Shown: positions 21,348-33,600, numbered from the stretch's first letter. The stretch: 64,000 nt of DNA from Jaapia argillacea MUCL 33604 (GCA_000697665.1 KL197716.1:374641-438640); one strand, 5' to 3'. Notes: a model not told the origin generated them from the letters alone. Numbers and translations: made by a program.

Positions 21348-22494
21348 CTACAACTCGATCGTCTCCTTATGTTTAAACTTCCGTCCCGCCCTCTCAGCAG
21401 CCCGAAAACAAAACTGGTTCCCGTACAACTCGAACTCGAGATGTGGGATATCGAGGACGGTGGATGTAGGGCCGAGGAAAGATTTTGGGTTGACGTCTGT
21501 TCGGGTGGGATCGTTCGGCGATGGGATGGTTTTGGGATCTGTTATTGTTGAGTGAAGTGGTACGGAGAAGGTGAAGATGGAGTTTTGTTTGGGTATAACT
21601 GTTCGTTCGATATCAAGCGTCAAGCAATGTAGGTTAGATGTGGGGGAAGGTAGACTTACGTTTCACTTTATCATCCTTCGTCACCACCCGAAACGCATTC
21701 TCACTCTCAAGAATAACAATACCGGATAACCCGACTATACAAGGATTCTTGTTCTGTCTCACTACCGCCCCCAACCTCCTCAACCCACCTTCTCGTTCAA
21801 GGCAAAAGAGGACGTACCAGTTAGGATGGAACCGTGAAAATCCGCTTTGACTAGTTTTGCATGCATAGCACTTGAATTCGGGATGGGTGTTTGTGGAGAG
21901 GGAGGGGTGGATGGAGGTGGGGAGAGACCGAGGAGCTCGGACATGTAACCGCACCATAAGTGGTGCAAAGGTAGGAACAAATCAAACCTGGTTCAACGAA
22001 ACAGTCACTCCCCCCGGGAGATGCATCGAGAAATGTGATAACGCACCGAGTCTGCTCCTCAGCCAACTTCCACATCCCTTTCTCCACTCCCGACGCCCCA
22101 GCCTTCTTCTCTTTCCTTTCCCTCTTGCTTTTCCTCTTTTCCTCTTGATCTACCTTCGCCTTCCCCTCACGCACAGACCTCTCCAACAAGATCTGCCTCC
22201 CCTTTATCCGACTTGCATACGCACTGCGCGGGTCAGCAACATTGGTGAAGTTCGATTGGACATAGGTCGGTACGAAAGGATCGGCGCTCGTAAACCTTAC
22301 ACGCGGATTCTATTCGGGGTGGGCGCGGGGGTGATGTGAATGAGCGCTGAAGAGGTGAAGTGGTGAAAAGACTGTACTTTGAGAGTGGGGAATTCGGAAT
22401 AGGGATTGACGAAGTTTGTTGGAGCTCGTGCTTGTAATGCAGAAGTGGCAGCTGCGAAGTTGAGGTTCGCGGGTTGGTCTGTGTCGGAGTTCAT
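21348..22494 (-). CDS. POP4: RNase P/MRP protein subunit Rpp29/Pop4 (copy B)
   Basis: Minus-strand gene starting at the ATG at 22,494 (MNSDTDQPANLNF), with the exon pattern of the copy at 8,970-10,127. The basic linker, LPLHHLWCGYMSELLGL, AMHAKLVKADFHGSIL, KNPCIVGLSGIVILES, FRVVTKDDKVKR and the C-terminal FELYGNQFCFRAAERAGRKFK are all present without stops. The first intron and the S/P-rich loop differ most from copy A. Rpp29 is normally encoded by one gene, so two intact copies in tandem are unusual. If the assembly is right, both may be expressed from nearly identical promoters. Confidence 0.86.
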
Positions 22495-22800
22495 GGATGC
22501 GAACTTGGGTGTAGTAGTACAATGTAAGGGAATGTGGAACAGTTACAAGTAAATCCGAGTCGATAACTCCGGCTGCAGTTGCCGCCAATTGAACCTTGTC
22601 TCAAACCTCCATCATCGCCAGCTGTGTCACATCGCCAAGGTAGCATATATGCAGTATTATAATCCCCTTTTAAGTACATAAATCCAACATCGAAAGGCAA
22701 TTCACCCTATCCAACATCCCTCTCAATCCACAACCAAACTTCTGATCCCACCACCGCCAATCTACAAACTAACAACAGTCCTAGCCAACAACCCAACAAC

Positions 22801-23131
22801 NNNNNNNNNNNNNNNNNNNNNNNNNNNNNNNNNNNNNNNNNNNNNNNNNNNNNNNNNNNNNNNNNNNNNNNNNNNNNNNNNNNNNNNNNNNNNNNNNNNN
22901 NNNNNNNNNNNNNNNNNNNNNNNNNNNNNNNNNNNNNNNNNNNNNNNNNNNNNNNNNNNNNNNNNNNNNNNNNNNNNNNNNNNNNNNNNNNNNNNNNNNN
23001 NNNNNNNNNNNNNNNNNNNNNNNNNNNNNNNNNNNNNNNNNNNNNNNNNNNNNNNNNNNNNNNNNNNNNNNNNNNNNNNNNNNNNNNNNNNNNNNNNNNN
23101 NNNNNNNNNNNNNNNNNNNNNNNNNNNNNNN
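22801..23131. other. assembly gap (331 N)
   Basis: A run of unknown bases. The 180 bp immediately left (22,621-22,800) and right (23,132-23,311) are identical, and both contain the last coding exon of the RING gene. The simplest reading is an unmerged overlap, so the gap and one 180-bp copy may not exist in the genome. Confidence 0.95.
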
Positions 23132-23272
23132 GCTGTGTCACATCGCCAAGGTAGCATATATGCAGTATTATAATCCCCTTTTAAGTACATAAATCCAACA
23201 TCGAAAGGCAATTCACCCTATCCAACATCCCTCTCAATCCACAACCAAACTTCTGATCCCACCACCGCCAAT

Positions 23273-25290
23273 CTACAAACTAACAACAGTCCTAGCCAAC
23301 AACCCAACAACGCCCCCTCCCTTCCCATCCCACCCCCCAAGCACAGCTCTACAAACCGGACACCTACACCCTCCCTTAGCACTCCTCATTCTCAAAACAA
23401 CGCACGCGGGGAAAGGACGTACCTCGCAACGATAGGCTCAGCAACCATCATATTCGCCGACCTCCTCATAGTAGTCTTAACAGCTGTGAACAGACATTCT
23501 CCACAGCAGATGTGGCCGCAGGGGGTTAGGGTTGCGTTTGTGGGAGGACTGAAACAGATTGGGCAGGTGTAGGTTGATAGGAGGTCCGCCTGGGGTTTGG
23601 TGGGGATGGGGGTGGAGGCGGGGGTGGGGGAGCGTTGGATGGGGCTTGGGGTGGGCACGGACGTTGGGGTTTGAGAAGGCGGGAGCGTGGGATGTGGGGA
23701 AGGATCGACGATCGGAGAGTGAAGTATTTCGTTTGGTGGCGACGGGAGTTGCGAGGTCGGAGGTAAGAGGTTATGAGACGAAGACGGTTGGGATCTAGGA
23801 TCGACGTTCGTAGCATGCAGTAACCTCGCTAACGAACTCGAACCGACGGAGCTAGTTGTGGTATTGGTATTATTCCTACTTGGACCGGGTGTGGGTTGGC
23901 GAGAGGAGGAATCGGGGAAGGGATGAGATTCGGTGTGGGTGGTATGTGGTTGGTCTCTTCGACGACGATTGGTTCGTCGCTTGCTCGAACTAGAAGTACT
24001 TTCGGTTTCTTGTACGTCGGCATCGTTCGATCGAAGGTGGGGTGATTCGGTGGGACGAGGAGAGGTTTCCCTCCTTCTCTTCTTACCCGACCCTTTGGAG
24101 GGAGACAAATGAGATAGATCCAACGTTTCGATATGAGGTGTGTCTGTTTCGAGGGATTTTCGAGGTGGGGTGGGTTGGGGTGTGAATGTAAAACCGGAGG
24201 GCGATGGGGAAGGTGAAGCGCGTTTCTTGCCTTTTCCCTTCGGATCGGTTTGGGTGGGTGGCTCTCCTTCTGGAGGAGGCTCGAGTGCTTTGCCTTTCTG
24301 ATTGAGAGGCTGGGAGGAGGAGGAGGAGGAGGAGGAGGGGATAGCACCCGATGTATCGAAAGAGGTTTTAGGATCGGAAGTGGACTCGAGTTGGGGTGCT
24401 AATTCGTCCTCTTCTGTATCACTACTTTCCGTAGAGTGTGGGACTGAAGGTTGAGTTGGGAGAGATGTGGGAGGTTTGACTTTCTGATTAGGCTCTGCTG
24501 GGATAGTTTGGGAGGAGGATGTGAATGGTTCGGAGGGAACAACACCAGATGTGGTCCCGGTACCTGCGAGATCGGAAGTAGGGTTGAGTTGGGGTGCTAA
24601 TTCGTCCTCTTCTGTATCGCTACTTTGCGTGGAGTGGATGGCTGAGGATTGGGTTAACGGTGGGAAGGATGTGGGTGGTTCATCGTCTTCTGTTTCGCTG
24701 CTGTCCGAGGAGGGACGCTGGGATGAGGTGGGGAGGACAGGTGGAGGGTGTTGTTGAGCTGTAGATGAAGATCCATTGTGTGGATTCGGGGGTGGCGAGG
24801 CGAGTTGGTCCTCCTCGACATCGCTGGTTTCGGTAAAGGATGACACAGTCGGGCGAGTTGATCGTGTGGGTTTTGATTTCTTGTGGGAGATGAGGGAGCT
24901 GAGAGGTCGGTCTGAGTCTGATGAGTCTGAAAGCGAGTTGGAGAGTGGTCTCTTCTTGCCCTTCCCTTTGGATGACGGCCCTTCCTTCGACGCCACCTCT
25001 CTGCTCGTTCTCTCCTGATCCCCAGGAGCCACTCGAGAAGTACCACTGGAACTCGACGCCACGGCTCCGCCGTATGGACCACCATCATGATCCTCCTCAT
25101 CAGACTCCATTCTACGAGATACACGATGTCTCACCCTCCTTGAAAGGCGAGTATTAGGGATAGATCCTGAGCGAGAACGAGAGCTGACTGAGGATGAGCG
25201 GGAGAGAGCGAGGCGGGGAAGACGGGGTCTGGTTGTTGTTGGAGCTGGGAGAGGGTAATCGGCGCCGTTCAAGTTGTTACGACCAGCCAT
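23273..25290 (-). CDS. RING-finger protein with long disordered N terminus (copy B, 652 aa)
   Basis: Exon 1 from the ATG at 25,290 to 23,423 and exon 2 from 23,363 to 23,273; the junction completes the codon before CPVCR. The first 560 residues are Ser/Pro/Thr/Asp/Glu-rich, with a basic LSRSSSVSSRSRSG stretch near the start, KGKGKKR clusters that could serve nuclear import, and three repeats of the SSDTEEDELAPQL type. The C terminus holds a C3HC4 RING: CPICFSPP, CGHICCGECL, CPVCR, followed by a short glycine-rich tail. An E3 ubiquitin or SUMO-targeted ligase is plausible because acidic/Ser patches can bind SUMO, but that is inference. The frame is intact, unlike copy A. Confidence 0.82.
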
Positions 25291-25530
25291 CGGGGGTTAG
25301 GCGATTTGTGGGGGACCTTCACTTGTCAATCTGAATAACAGTAGCCACGCGGGTGGACCCCAGAGTGTCCTCCCACATCCACTCCGGGGTCCCAGTGACA
25401 CGTCTGTTTCGATCACGAGTGTGCGATTCGAATACCTCGGAATATCTGACAACTGAGCTGGCACAGGCCCTCCCTCCCTTTCTTTTCTTCTCTTCCTCCT
25501 GGTCTGTAACCACCAACCACAGTGGCGACA

Positions 25531-27687
25531 ATGTCGACCACACCCACGAGCGACTCTGACGCCTCCGACTCCATCCTCGACAAACTCGACTCCATAGCTC
25601 CCGCCCCATTCAAGACTTTCGACGCTTTTCCCAAACTCCCATCTAGCTACAAAGAGCGTTCTGAATCTCGCGGTTTCCTCACCCTCGTCGTTGCATTTGT
25701 CGCTTTCTTGTTGGTCTTGAATGACATTGGGGAGTATATTTGGGGATGGCCTGATTATGAGTTTAGCGTGGATAGGGACAAGGGGAGTTTTATGAGTGTT
25801 AATGTTGATATGGTCATTAATATGCCTTGTGGATGTGAGTGACTTGTCGTTACTTTGGGTGTGGAGGTTGGTGTTGATTTGGGGTTGGATATAGTCTTGA
25901 GTGTGGATTTGAGAGATGCACTTGGGGATAGGTTATACCTTAGCGGTGCAATTCAGCGAGATGGAGTGAGTCTCATTCCTACCACCTGGGAACGAACCAC
26001 CCATTCCAAACCAACTTCTCACTCGGTACTAACACCAAACCCCAGACAAAATTCGACATAGGTCAAGCAACCGCTCTCAAGTCCGTCTCCCCCCTCTCTC
26101 TCCCCTCCTAACCCTAAGCTAACCTCCACATTCACCTTCACAGAACGCACCAAGAAGCCCTCTCCGCCCGCCAAGCAGTCTCCCAATCCCGCAACTCCCG
26201 CGGCATATTCGACATTCTCTTCATGCGCGGCTCCAAACCTTCTTTCAGACCGACTTATAATTACCAAAGTGATGGAAGTGCTTGTAGGGTTTTTGGAAGT
26301 TTGGAGGTTAAGAAAGTGACTGGTGCGTTTTTCATACTTGATGACGGGTGTAAGGAGGAGGCTGATTGCAAGGGGGTGGTTAGCGAATTTGCATATTACG
26401 ACGCTGGGACATGGGTATGCTAGTCATCAGCATGTGGATCATAAATGTGCGTTTTGTTTTTGCCGTTTCATGGGAACGCCTAAAGGCTAATTGGAATGAC
26501 AACCGTTTTTTTTTGGAATAGATATGAACTTATCTCATGTGATCACCGAATTCTCTTTCGGCCCTTACTTCCCCGACATCGCACAACCACTCGACTACTC
26601 ATTCGAGATTGCTGAAGCTCGTACGTCCCTCTCCCCTCGTCTTTTCCAACCACCTCCCTCATTCTAACCATTCGCGTGCGCCATCCAATAGCATTCGTAG
26701 CATACCAATACTTCCTCCACGTCGTACCAACAACTTACATAGCCCCTCGCTCCTCCCCCCTCCAAACGAACCAGTACTCGGTGACGCATTATACTCGCGT
26801 CCTAGTACCCGATCGTGGGACTCCCGGGATTTTCTTCAAGTTTGATTTGGATCCTATGGCGTTGAGTATTCATCAACGGACGACTACGTTGCTTCAACTC
26901 CTCATCAGGTACCCCCTCCCTCCCCCCCCCTTTTCCGCTGTAACAGAAAACTAACCAACGTTTGTCGTGCGAAAGGTGTGTAGGAGTAATAGGAGGAATA
27001 TTCGTCTGCTCAGGCTACGCACTCCGCCTCACAACCCGAACCCTCTCAACCCTAACAGGCTCAGACTCAACACCCAACATAATAGCACCCGAATCCTCCT
27101 CCACCTCTCTCAAAAAGAAATGGGGCGGTGGGTCTCTCCGTTCTCGAAACACGAGTATGGGGAAAGTGGTTAGGCAGGGGAATTCGTGGGTTGTGGAAGG
27201 TGGATCCCCTTATACGAGTTATGCTGGTACACCGGTTTCGGCTGGAGGCTTTGGGCCGGTGGTGCCACCTACGCCGGGGAGTGTGTATGTGACGAGTCCG
27301 CCGCCGTTTGGGAATAGTCCGTATGGAGGTTCTGCGCCTCCATCTGCGAATCTTGGGAATGGGTTTTCGGACGTGTCGGCTCCGCATTCACCTGCTCCTT
27401 ACAGCCCTGCTCCTCCCGCAGGCAATTTCGGACTCGGTTTAGGGCCGACTTCCCCACCGCCACCACCGCCTTCGTCGTCGTTTAGGAATTCGATTCATGG
27501 GGTGCCGCCTCCGTCGCCTGGGTCTATGTATGTGAATTTCCCGCCTACGCCTAATCCTGTTAATGGGGGTGGGTTCCCTGGGAGTCCGGGGGTTGGGAAT
27601 GGGAATGGGAATGGGAATGGGCAGGGGTTTGCTGGGATGCAGAGGTTTGGTGGGGCGCCTGCGCCTGCGCCTAAGAAGGATGATTAG
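25531..27687 (+). CDS. ERV41: Erv41/ERGIC2-like COPII vesicle protein (559 aa)
   Basis: Eight exons: 25,531-25,834; 25,895-25,965; 26,046-26,080; 26,144-26,322; 26,384-26,446; 26,522-26,620; 26,692-26,908; 26,976-27,687. They sum to 560 codons. The N terminus has a transmembrane helix (LTLVVAFVAFLLVLNDIGEY) followed by LSVDLRDALGDRLYL. The lumenal part contains SRGIFDILFMRG, SACRVFGSLEVKKV, NLSHVITEFSFGPYFPDIAQ and QYFLHVVPTTYI, and a second membrane helix follows near CVGVIGGIFVCSGY. This matches the Erv41/ERGIC2 family, which with Erv46 retrieves ER proteins between Golgi and ER. Unusually, about 200 Pro/Gly-rich residues follow the last helix and end in KKDD, far beyond the short cytosolic tail of the yeast protein. 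The ATG at 25,531 is the first in frame. The segmental duplication ends about 55 bp upstream. Confidence 0.9.
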
Positions 27688-27999
27688 TGGGGAAGTTGGT
27701 GGGGAGGAAGGAAGACGGGAGGTGAGGGGTGGTTATGTATTGGAGTCGGTTGGGTCATCCTTGTGTACTGTTAGATAAGTGTTGAAGGGCTTTGATGAGT
27801 TCTTGTACATTGCGATGCACTGGGGGAGTTCTGGTTCTCGTTTTTATGGGCCCTACAACGCCATTCAAGGCTTCACGGTGGAAGGGACCCTCGCCTTCGC
27901 ACATGAACAGACGCTATCAGGTTTGCCGATCCCACGAGATCGTTTTCGAGCTCCTGTCCTCAAGGCCTCGCGGTCAAGGGAGACGCCGTGTATCTATCT
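27688..27999. other. intergenic region after ERV41
   Basis: The 3' flank of ERV41 up to the MITE. No gene seen. Confidence 0.4.
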
Positions 28000-28415
28000 A
28001 CAGTCATCCACCGGTCCTCTGTACACCGAAATCGATTTCGTGCTCCCATTCATGGCCACATCACTCCACTGAAATTCTGAAGAGACAGAAAGTTCCTAAC
28101 ATGTATGAAGAATAATCCTACCAACTACACTGAAAAAACACTCGATATTGGCTGGTGTACAAGCAAAAAGGTGGTGTACAGAGGAGTGGTCCAGCAGATT
28201 TGAAAGCCCGCTAAAATGACCCCTTCAACGCAATGCAATTTCCCAACCACCTCGACATCTGCAGGGCAACTTCACTTATGAAAATATGTTCCTTAGATGC
28301 ATATAAAGCATCTCAGAAAAAATTTCAGCAGAACAATTCGAGTAGAGCGTGCTACAAGGCAGATACAAAAGTGTACAGACGACACGTGGTGTACGAAGGA
28401 CCGGTGGATGACTGT
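28000..28415. mobile_element. 416-bp MITE with terminal inverted repeats
   Basis: The left end ACAGTCATCCACCGGTCCT (28,000) is repeated perfectly in inverse orientation at the right end (AGGACCGGTGGATGACTGT, ending at 28,415). The similarity continues inwards to GTACACC, giving about 26 of 28 matching bases. The element is flanked by ATCT on both sides (27,996-27,999 and 28,416-28,419), a likely 4-bp target-site duplication. Internal copies of GGTGTACA occur near 28,150-28,180. There is no transposase frame, so it is a non-autonomous element; the family is not assigned. Confidence 0.8.
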
Positions 28416-28764
28416 ATCTGATTATCCGAGTCTATCTGTTCCATTCAATCATTGACAAAATCCCTTTTCGCAGCTTCGTTTACTCCGTTTATTTTGACGC
28501 TGAGTAGGTTTGCGCTCCTTGAGGTGATCGTGCCACCAATGAGGCGGCTTCTGACGGTGCTTGTGAGGCTGATATAGGAATCAAGTTCGTTCTTGCCCAC
28601 CGGAATACTTTTCAAACCCTTTGCCCTTATGTCGACCAGATCGCATATCTCACCGATATTGGCCGTCAGCAGAGAGACCCATCTCTTCTCCATCCCTTCG
28701 CTCCTTTGACTCGCGTTTGTCTATCCTCTGATCTCCACTTCCTTCTCCCCCTTCTCGAGATCTA

Positions 28765-29770
28765 ATGTCGTATTCTGCGCGGGTCAACCGCTCATTGGAA
28801 GCAGAGCCGGCCGCACCAATGCCAGCACAAGATGTCACTTCCACGCTCGAAAATTTCACCACCTCTATCGCAGCCTCCACGGCACAGATTTGCGGACAAT
28901 TGGACAACGGGAAGCGGACGGTTGACACTGTCAATGCGTTGATTGTGGTGGTAGGTATCGGGCGCCACTTCTCTCTCGGAGACACACGAGGCCTCACACT
29001 GTATCCTACATAGGCTACGTTCATTGCTGGCGTACAGACCCAAATCATATCGTTATCATATACCGCCGATGATACGAATCTCGCCAAGGCCACAAACTTC
29101 ATAGGGTTCCTCGGCATCATCCTCGACATCCTAGGAGCTGCTGGTGGTGTGGTCCACACGATCATGTTGCAGGGAGCCCTGCAACAATTGCAGAGATTGT
29201 TGGATAACGTGAAGGTTATTGAAGACCATTTAAAGTGGTTCCAACGCCTCGACGAGCATGAAACCTCTCCCTCATTGACACACACGGCGTTGTTCTCGCG
29301 TGTGCGCGACGTCCAACCAAACTTCACTGAAGATGTGGACTGGTCAAAGCCAGTGATTATGGCGGCTGTTCCCACAGTCTTTGATCCTTTGTCGCACTTG
29401 ATGAGAGTCCGGGTGATTCGATTTGGATTAGTCCCACTTGCTGTCACAGGGGTTGGGTTCATTTGCTTGCTGCTATCTGTTATTACTCTGGCTGCCCATA
29501 CTTCATCCAGAAGTGTGTATATCGGATGTACTGCAGTTGCGGTGGTGATTACGTGTTTGTCACTTTTGCCGGTGTACAGGTCCTGTTGTGAGTAGCGCTC
29601 TCTCCTTATCTTCACCCTTTGATATCGAGCTGCCTTTTGTTTAAGTCTCGTCGACGGAGCAGAACAAAATTTCTGGGTTGAACTCTCGCCTTACTGAACT
29701 ACGGAGGGAATTCGATGGCTTCAGACGATCTCGACGGTCAGCATATAAAGGCACGCAACTTTCCATCTAA
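28765..29770 (+). CDS. uncharacterised multi-pass membrane protein (294 aa)
   Basis: Exons 28,765-28,950, 29,014-29,587 and 29,646-29,770, all in frame. Hydrophobic segments are visible around ALIVVVATFIAGVQTQIISL, FIGFLGIILDILGAAGGVVH, LVPLAVTGVGFICLLLSVIT and YIGCTAVAVVITCLSLLPVY, so four membrane helices are likely. A helical stretch follows the second (ALQQLQRLLDNVKVIEDHLK), and the C-terminal tail NSRLTELRREFDGFRRSRR is charged and possibly coiled-coil. This resembles lineage-specific mushroom membrane proteins without known function. A related gene follows at 34,860. Confidence 0.7.
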
Positions 29771-30310
29771 TACCCTCTGAGGGCAAGAACTAATCTTCCC
29801 CGCAGACATAGTGCGAGATGGATAGGAAAACGTCTTGAATTGGGGAGGGGCTGCCGACGAAGTCCTCGTTTGTACGATAAAATGGCATTTGGGGCGGAAG
29901 AATGAATTTGGTTTCCGTCAAGGTTCCATATACTCAACCGTTGCGTCTGTCACTTCACTTCCATCTTCACTCTCAACTCTTTGTTTCCTTCGTCCCATGC
30001 CCCCTCTCTGTTGATACTCATCGTTCACTACGCAACGAACTTGAGAGCTGCCTATGATAGCGCCTGCAAAAGGCCACATCCTATTTGACAAACTATCCGA
30101 GATTTTGCGTGCTCTGTATGGTTTCAATCACCATTTCTCGCCGAGCATTCCCAAAAGCCTCTTGTGGTCAACCCCGCTATCATGGTGATCTCACTGTGAG
30201 TACTCCTGGTACTACGTCCATCCTATGGAAGCCGTTCTTTCCAAGTCTTCAGGTCCTGGGAACGAGCGAGTCACGCATCATACCAACAGTCACCTCCAAT
30301 CAAGAGCGCG
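29771..30310. other. intergenic region
   Basis: No supported gene. The stretch shows short coding-like pieces in several frames that may belong to the degraded element ending at 30,620. Confidence 0.35.
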
Positions 30311-30312
30311 AT

Positions 30313-30620
30313 AACTGTTCGCCTTATTTATCCCCCTCTACGACGAACACCGACACCTCCTCCGAGACACATTCCCAACAATGAATATGGGAGACATTCT
30401 TGGAACGGAGAAGGGTATCGAGGCGTTGACAGACTTCCTCCAGGCGTCCGGAGCCTTCACAAGAACCGGAATGCCCAGGGGTCAGGCCATCCCCGCGATA
30501 TATCACGAAGACGAAGTTTATGAGGACGGGGAAGCTAGCGGAGGGGAGGCAGAACAAGAGGAGGAGGAAGAGGAGGAGGAGGACTCGAGTGAAGGTAGTG
30601 AGTCGGAGGGAGAGGAGTGA
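30313..30620 (+). pseudogene. C-terminal fragment of an unidentified, possibly retroelement-derived gene
   Basis: After a TAA at about 30,310 the frame reads LFALFIPLYDEHRHLLRDTFPT, MNMGDILGTEKGIEALTDFL, then QASGAFTRTGMPRG and a strongly acidic end with an E8 run and DSSEGSESEGEE. The LGTEKG..AL..FL..SGAF pattern recalls the ends of reverse-transcriptase/RNase H polyproteins in basidiomycete genomes, but I cannot confirm this. No polymerase motif is seen upstream, so it is at most a remnant. Confidence 0.3.
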
Positions 30621-33600
30621 AGAAGATTCGAAGAACGTAGAAGGCGGCAACCAACCGACCGCCCATCCCAAACAACAGCATTGCACACACGACCATCGGG
30701 AAGACCGAACAACATATTATCGGACCAAGATACTGTCGTACTCGTATGCAAGTCAGAGTCCCTCTAGATCAAGCAAATCGGCCCTTTCACTATTCCTTTC
30801 TCATTCTATTTTATTGCTACTATGTATATGACTCAAGCCTCATATGTCGCCGACAACCTTCATCCCTTCTAGACTCCACCTGACAATTATCCGTAGATTT
30901 ACTTGCCCCACACACCCCGTTGCCTTTTACACAACCAGCCACGATACCCTTTTCAATAGTTAATGGTAGGATGCTCTTTGTAGTTGTTTGCCTTCTCTTA
31001 AATTAGTCAGCTTTTAGTCAGCAGCCCTCCCTCCCTTTAGAGAATGGGACGGGTCGCGGAGTGACCCACCAATGGACTTAGTTACTCACGCCTTCCCCCG
31101 TGGTGCCATGGGTCCAAACAGCTAGTTATACGTACCTCAGCAGCCGCTTACAAGCTGCTCCGTGTCTGTACTCTTAGTTAGTGCGTAGCGGTTCTCTAGA
31201 ATTCATCATCATCATCATCACCTTATTTATCGAACCCTAATATGGCAAGGCAGAGCCAAGCTAGATAGTCAACATCACTCGCGACAAGTGGTCGCTGTTC
31301 GTTGAAACAAGAAGTGTAACCTGGGATCGACATGTCATTGGCATCTCTCATTTCCGTCAACCAGATCACAAACTCTTGTCTGCTTTTTGTTCCATTGATG
31401 ATTCATCTTCTCTGTTGATTGTGATTGCAAAGATCCATGTCCTACTATTAACTTCTTGACAGCACGACCTATCCTCATTTCAGCTGCGGCATCTTCCTGG
31501 CCATTGTCCCTTCAACAGAAGCTAATTTTGGTCCTGTCACCGACATTGCCTTTCCTTGTCTCGTTATTCCCCAGCAGACACTCTGACTCCACGAAACATA
31601 TCCATACCTCAATGATGGTGCCGTTGGACCTCTCTTTCGATATTATACGCTGCAAGAGGTATCCACAGTATTGTACATGGACCCACAATCCTCAGGTATT
31701 TCTCGTATATTATCCATGTTGCCCGCTTTTGTTTGCATATGTTTGTCACTCTTACTCCCTGGCTCATGCGGTGACGGTCTGCTCACTGTGACCCATGCCT
31801 TTGTACCTCTCCATTCATCCTATAGTCATCTGAGACATCAGGAAAACCAGTAATCATCTGACGGGCCGTTACCAGAGGTGAAAGAGGCTGTAAGAAGGTT
31901 GTCAGTACATAAAAGTCGGAAAGATGTCAGAACCTCGATTTTGTCGTGTCAGAGAAACATGAGAAATCTTTTGTCAGACAGTCAGAAGCTGAAAGTTGGC
32001 ATTAGAGCAAACAGATCCTATGGAGCTTCTGGTGTTGTTCCAGTGTGTTGCCAACCCTGAGAAGTCAGTTCCACAGCTCGATGTATTCAAGAGGTATAAA
32101 GAAGATACACAACATCATTATCTACGTGGAATTATGGATAGCCAACATGAAGGGGTGGGAGAGAAAGCAGCTTAGCAGTGGGTAACATTCAACTGGAGAG
32201 GCCGGAAGAGTTGCTAGCCTGGGACTTGGCCCAGTAGGACATGAATCTGCTACAATAGGCATAGCGGGTGTGATGCGCTCACTATCATCATTCAGAACCT
32301 GTCCAACCCCTCCCCCACTCAATCTGATAGGTAAATCGAAGCCTTCTCCCCAACATCAGCCTTGAATACACATGTCGAAGATGGTAGTGTTGAGAGTGGG
32401 GAATGGAGTTCGAGAGGAAAGGCAGAAGCCTCGTGAGCGGAATGAAACAGGGGGTGGGACTTCATACTGGGAATGTCAACAAAACTGTTGATGCACAATG
32501 AATGTGTCAGAATCTAAACTGCACAAGTGAAGACACAGGCATAATCATACCATAAGCTCAATACTCGCATCACAGACAGATTGGGCGGCCTCCCGAAAGC
32601 TACTTGGCAGAGCTCTTGTTTCTACATTTTGAAGAAAGTGCCACTGTGATGGAAGGGTGTAGTAATTAGAGAACCAGAGAGCTAAGAATGGATGGTAACA
32701 GTCGTGGCTTGTTATTGCATGGGTTTAAGTGTTTGTTGGGTAACCCATGTTGATTCAAGAGTTGGTGAATTTTGGGGGAAGGGTGTTGACTGAAAGAATC
32801 AGAATGTCAGTCCAAGATGCAGAGAAGAAGAGCCTGCAAAAGAGTTGATAGGAGCAGTCCCATGTACATCGTTCACAACAGCAATTCAATGAGGTGGCAG
32901 TTGAAGAGACACTGGCAATTGCTGTTGTTGGACTTGACACTTTTTGAACGTTGCTTCAGCTTCAGCTTCACCTCTTCCCACCGACCCCCCAAGTTACTTC
33001 TCCTGGTCACCATAATTTGGTATGTCCAGGTGGTGTTGAGACCCTCAATTCTATTTACCATCCCAATCTCCCTCCTACACTCATGCCTAGCAGCTGCGTT
33101 GACTTCTGGCAACAGAACGTCCCCTTCCCACCACCGTGACTGCTCTCACCTGTTTCACATTTCTCTAGGGCTCTGCACAGGAAGATTCAAGGTTCGCCAT
33201 CAGTGTAGGGCCAGTATATTTGTGGCTGGTGTAACCGGCCAGCTGCCAGCAGTTTCATGGGGTTTGGGTACCTCAGTTCTGGAATGCACCATTTTCGAGC
33301 TTGTTTTCGAGTACCATTAACCCTCTGCATTCAAAGAGAGCATTATAAATACTTTTGTGGAGTTATTTCTGAGGTAAAGGGTTCGATAGTTTGTACATTA
33401 ATCACACTCCTGTATTCTCACCAAGAGTACAACAATTCATCTGAACAACTTTCATCTGGCGGCTCTGACGAAATCCTGTCAGAGTGAAAAGAACCTCAGA
33501 GACTTCCCCATTTTGCTGATGGACAACTTCTATTGTCTACGCTATTGTCAGCTCGAGCTTCTGTCTTTTGCCCCATTGTCATGTTTGATGGTTATTGTCT

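Noticed and set aside
22707-23211. Frames crossing the run of N
   Set aside because: They consist mostly of unknown residues and have no coding support.
28650-29615. 321-codon minus-strand frame opposite the membrane-protein gene
   Set aside because: The plus strand gives hydrophobic helices and in-frame splicing shared with a paralogue; the minus frame shows no recognisable composition or motif.
30990-31270. Possible LTR-like stretch
   Set aside because: No second copy in the window, no primer-binding site or polyprotein next to it.
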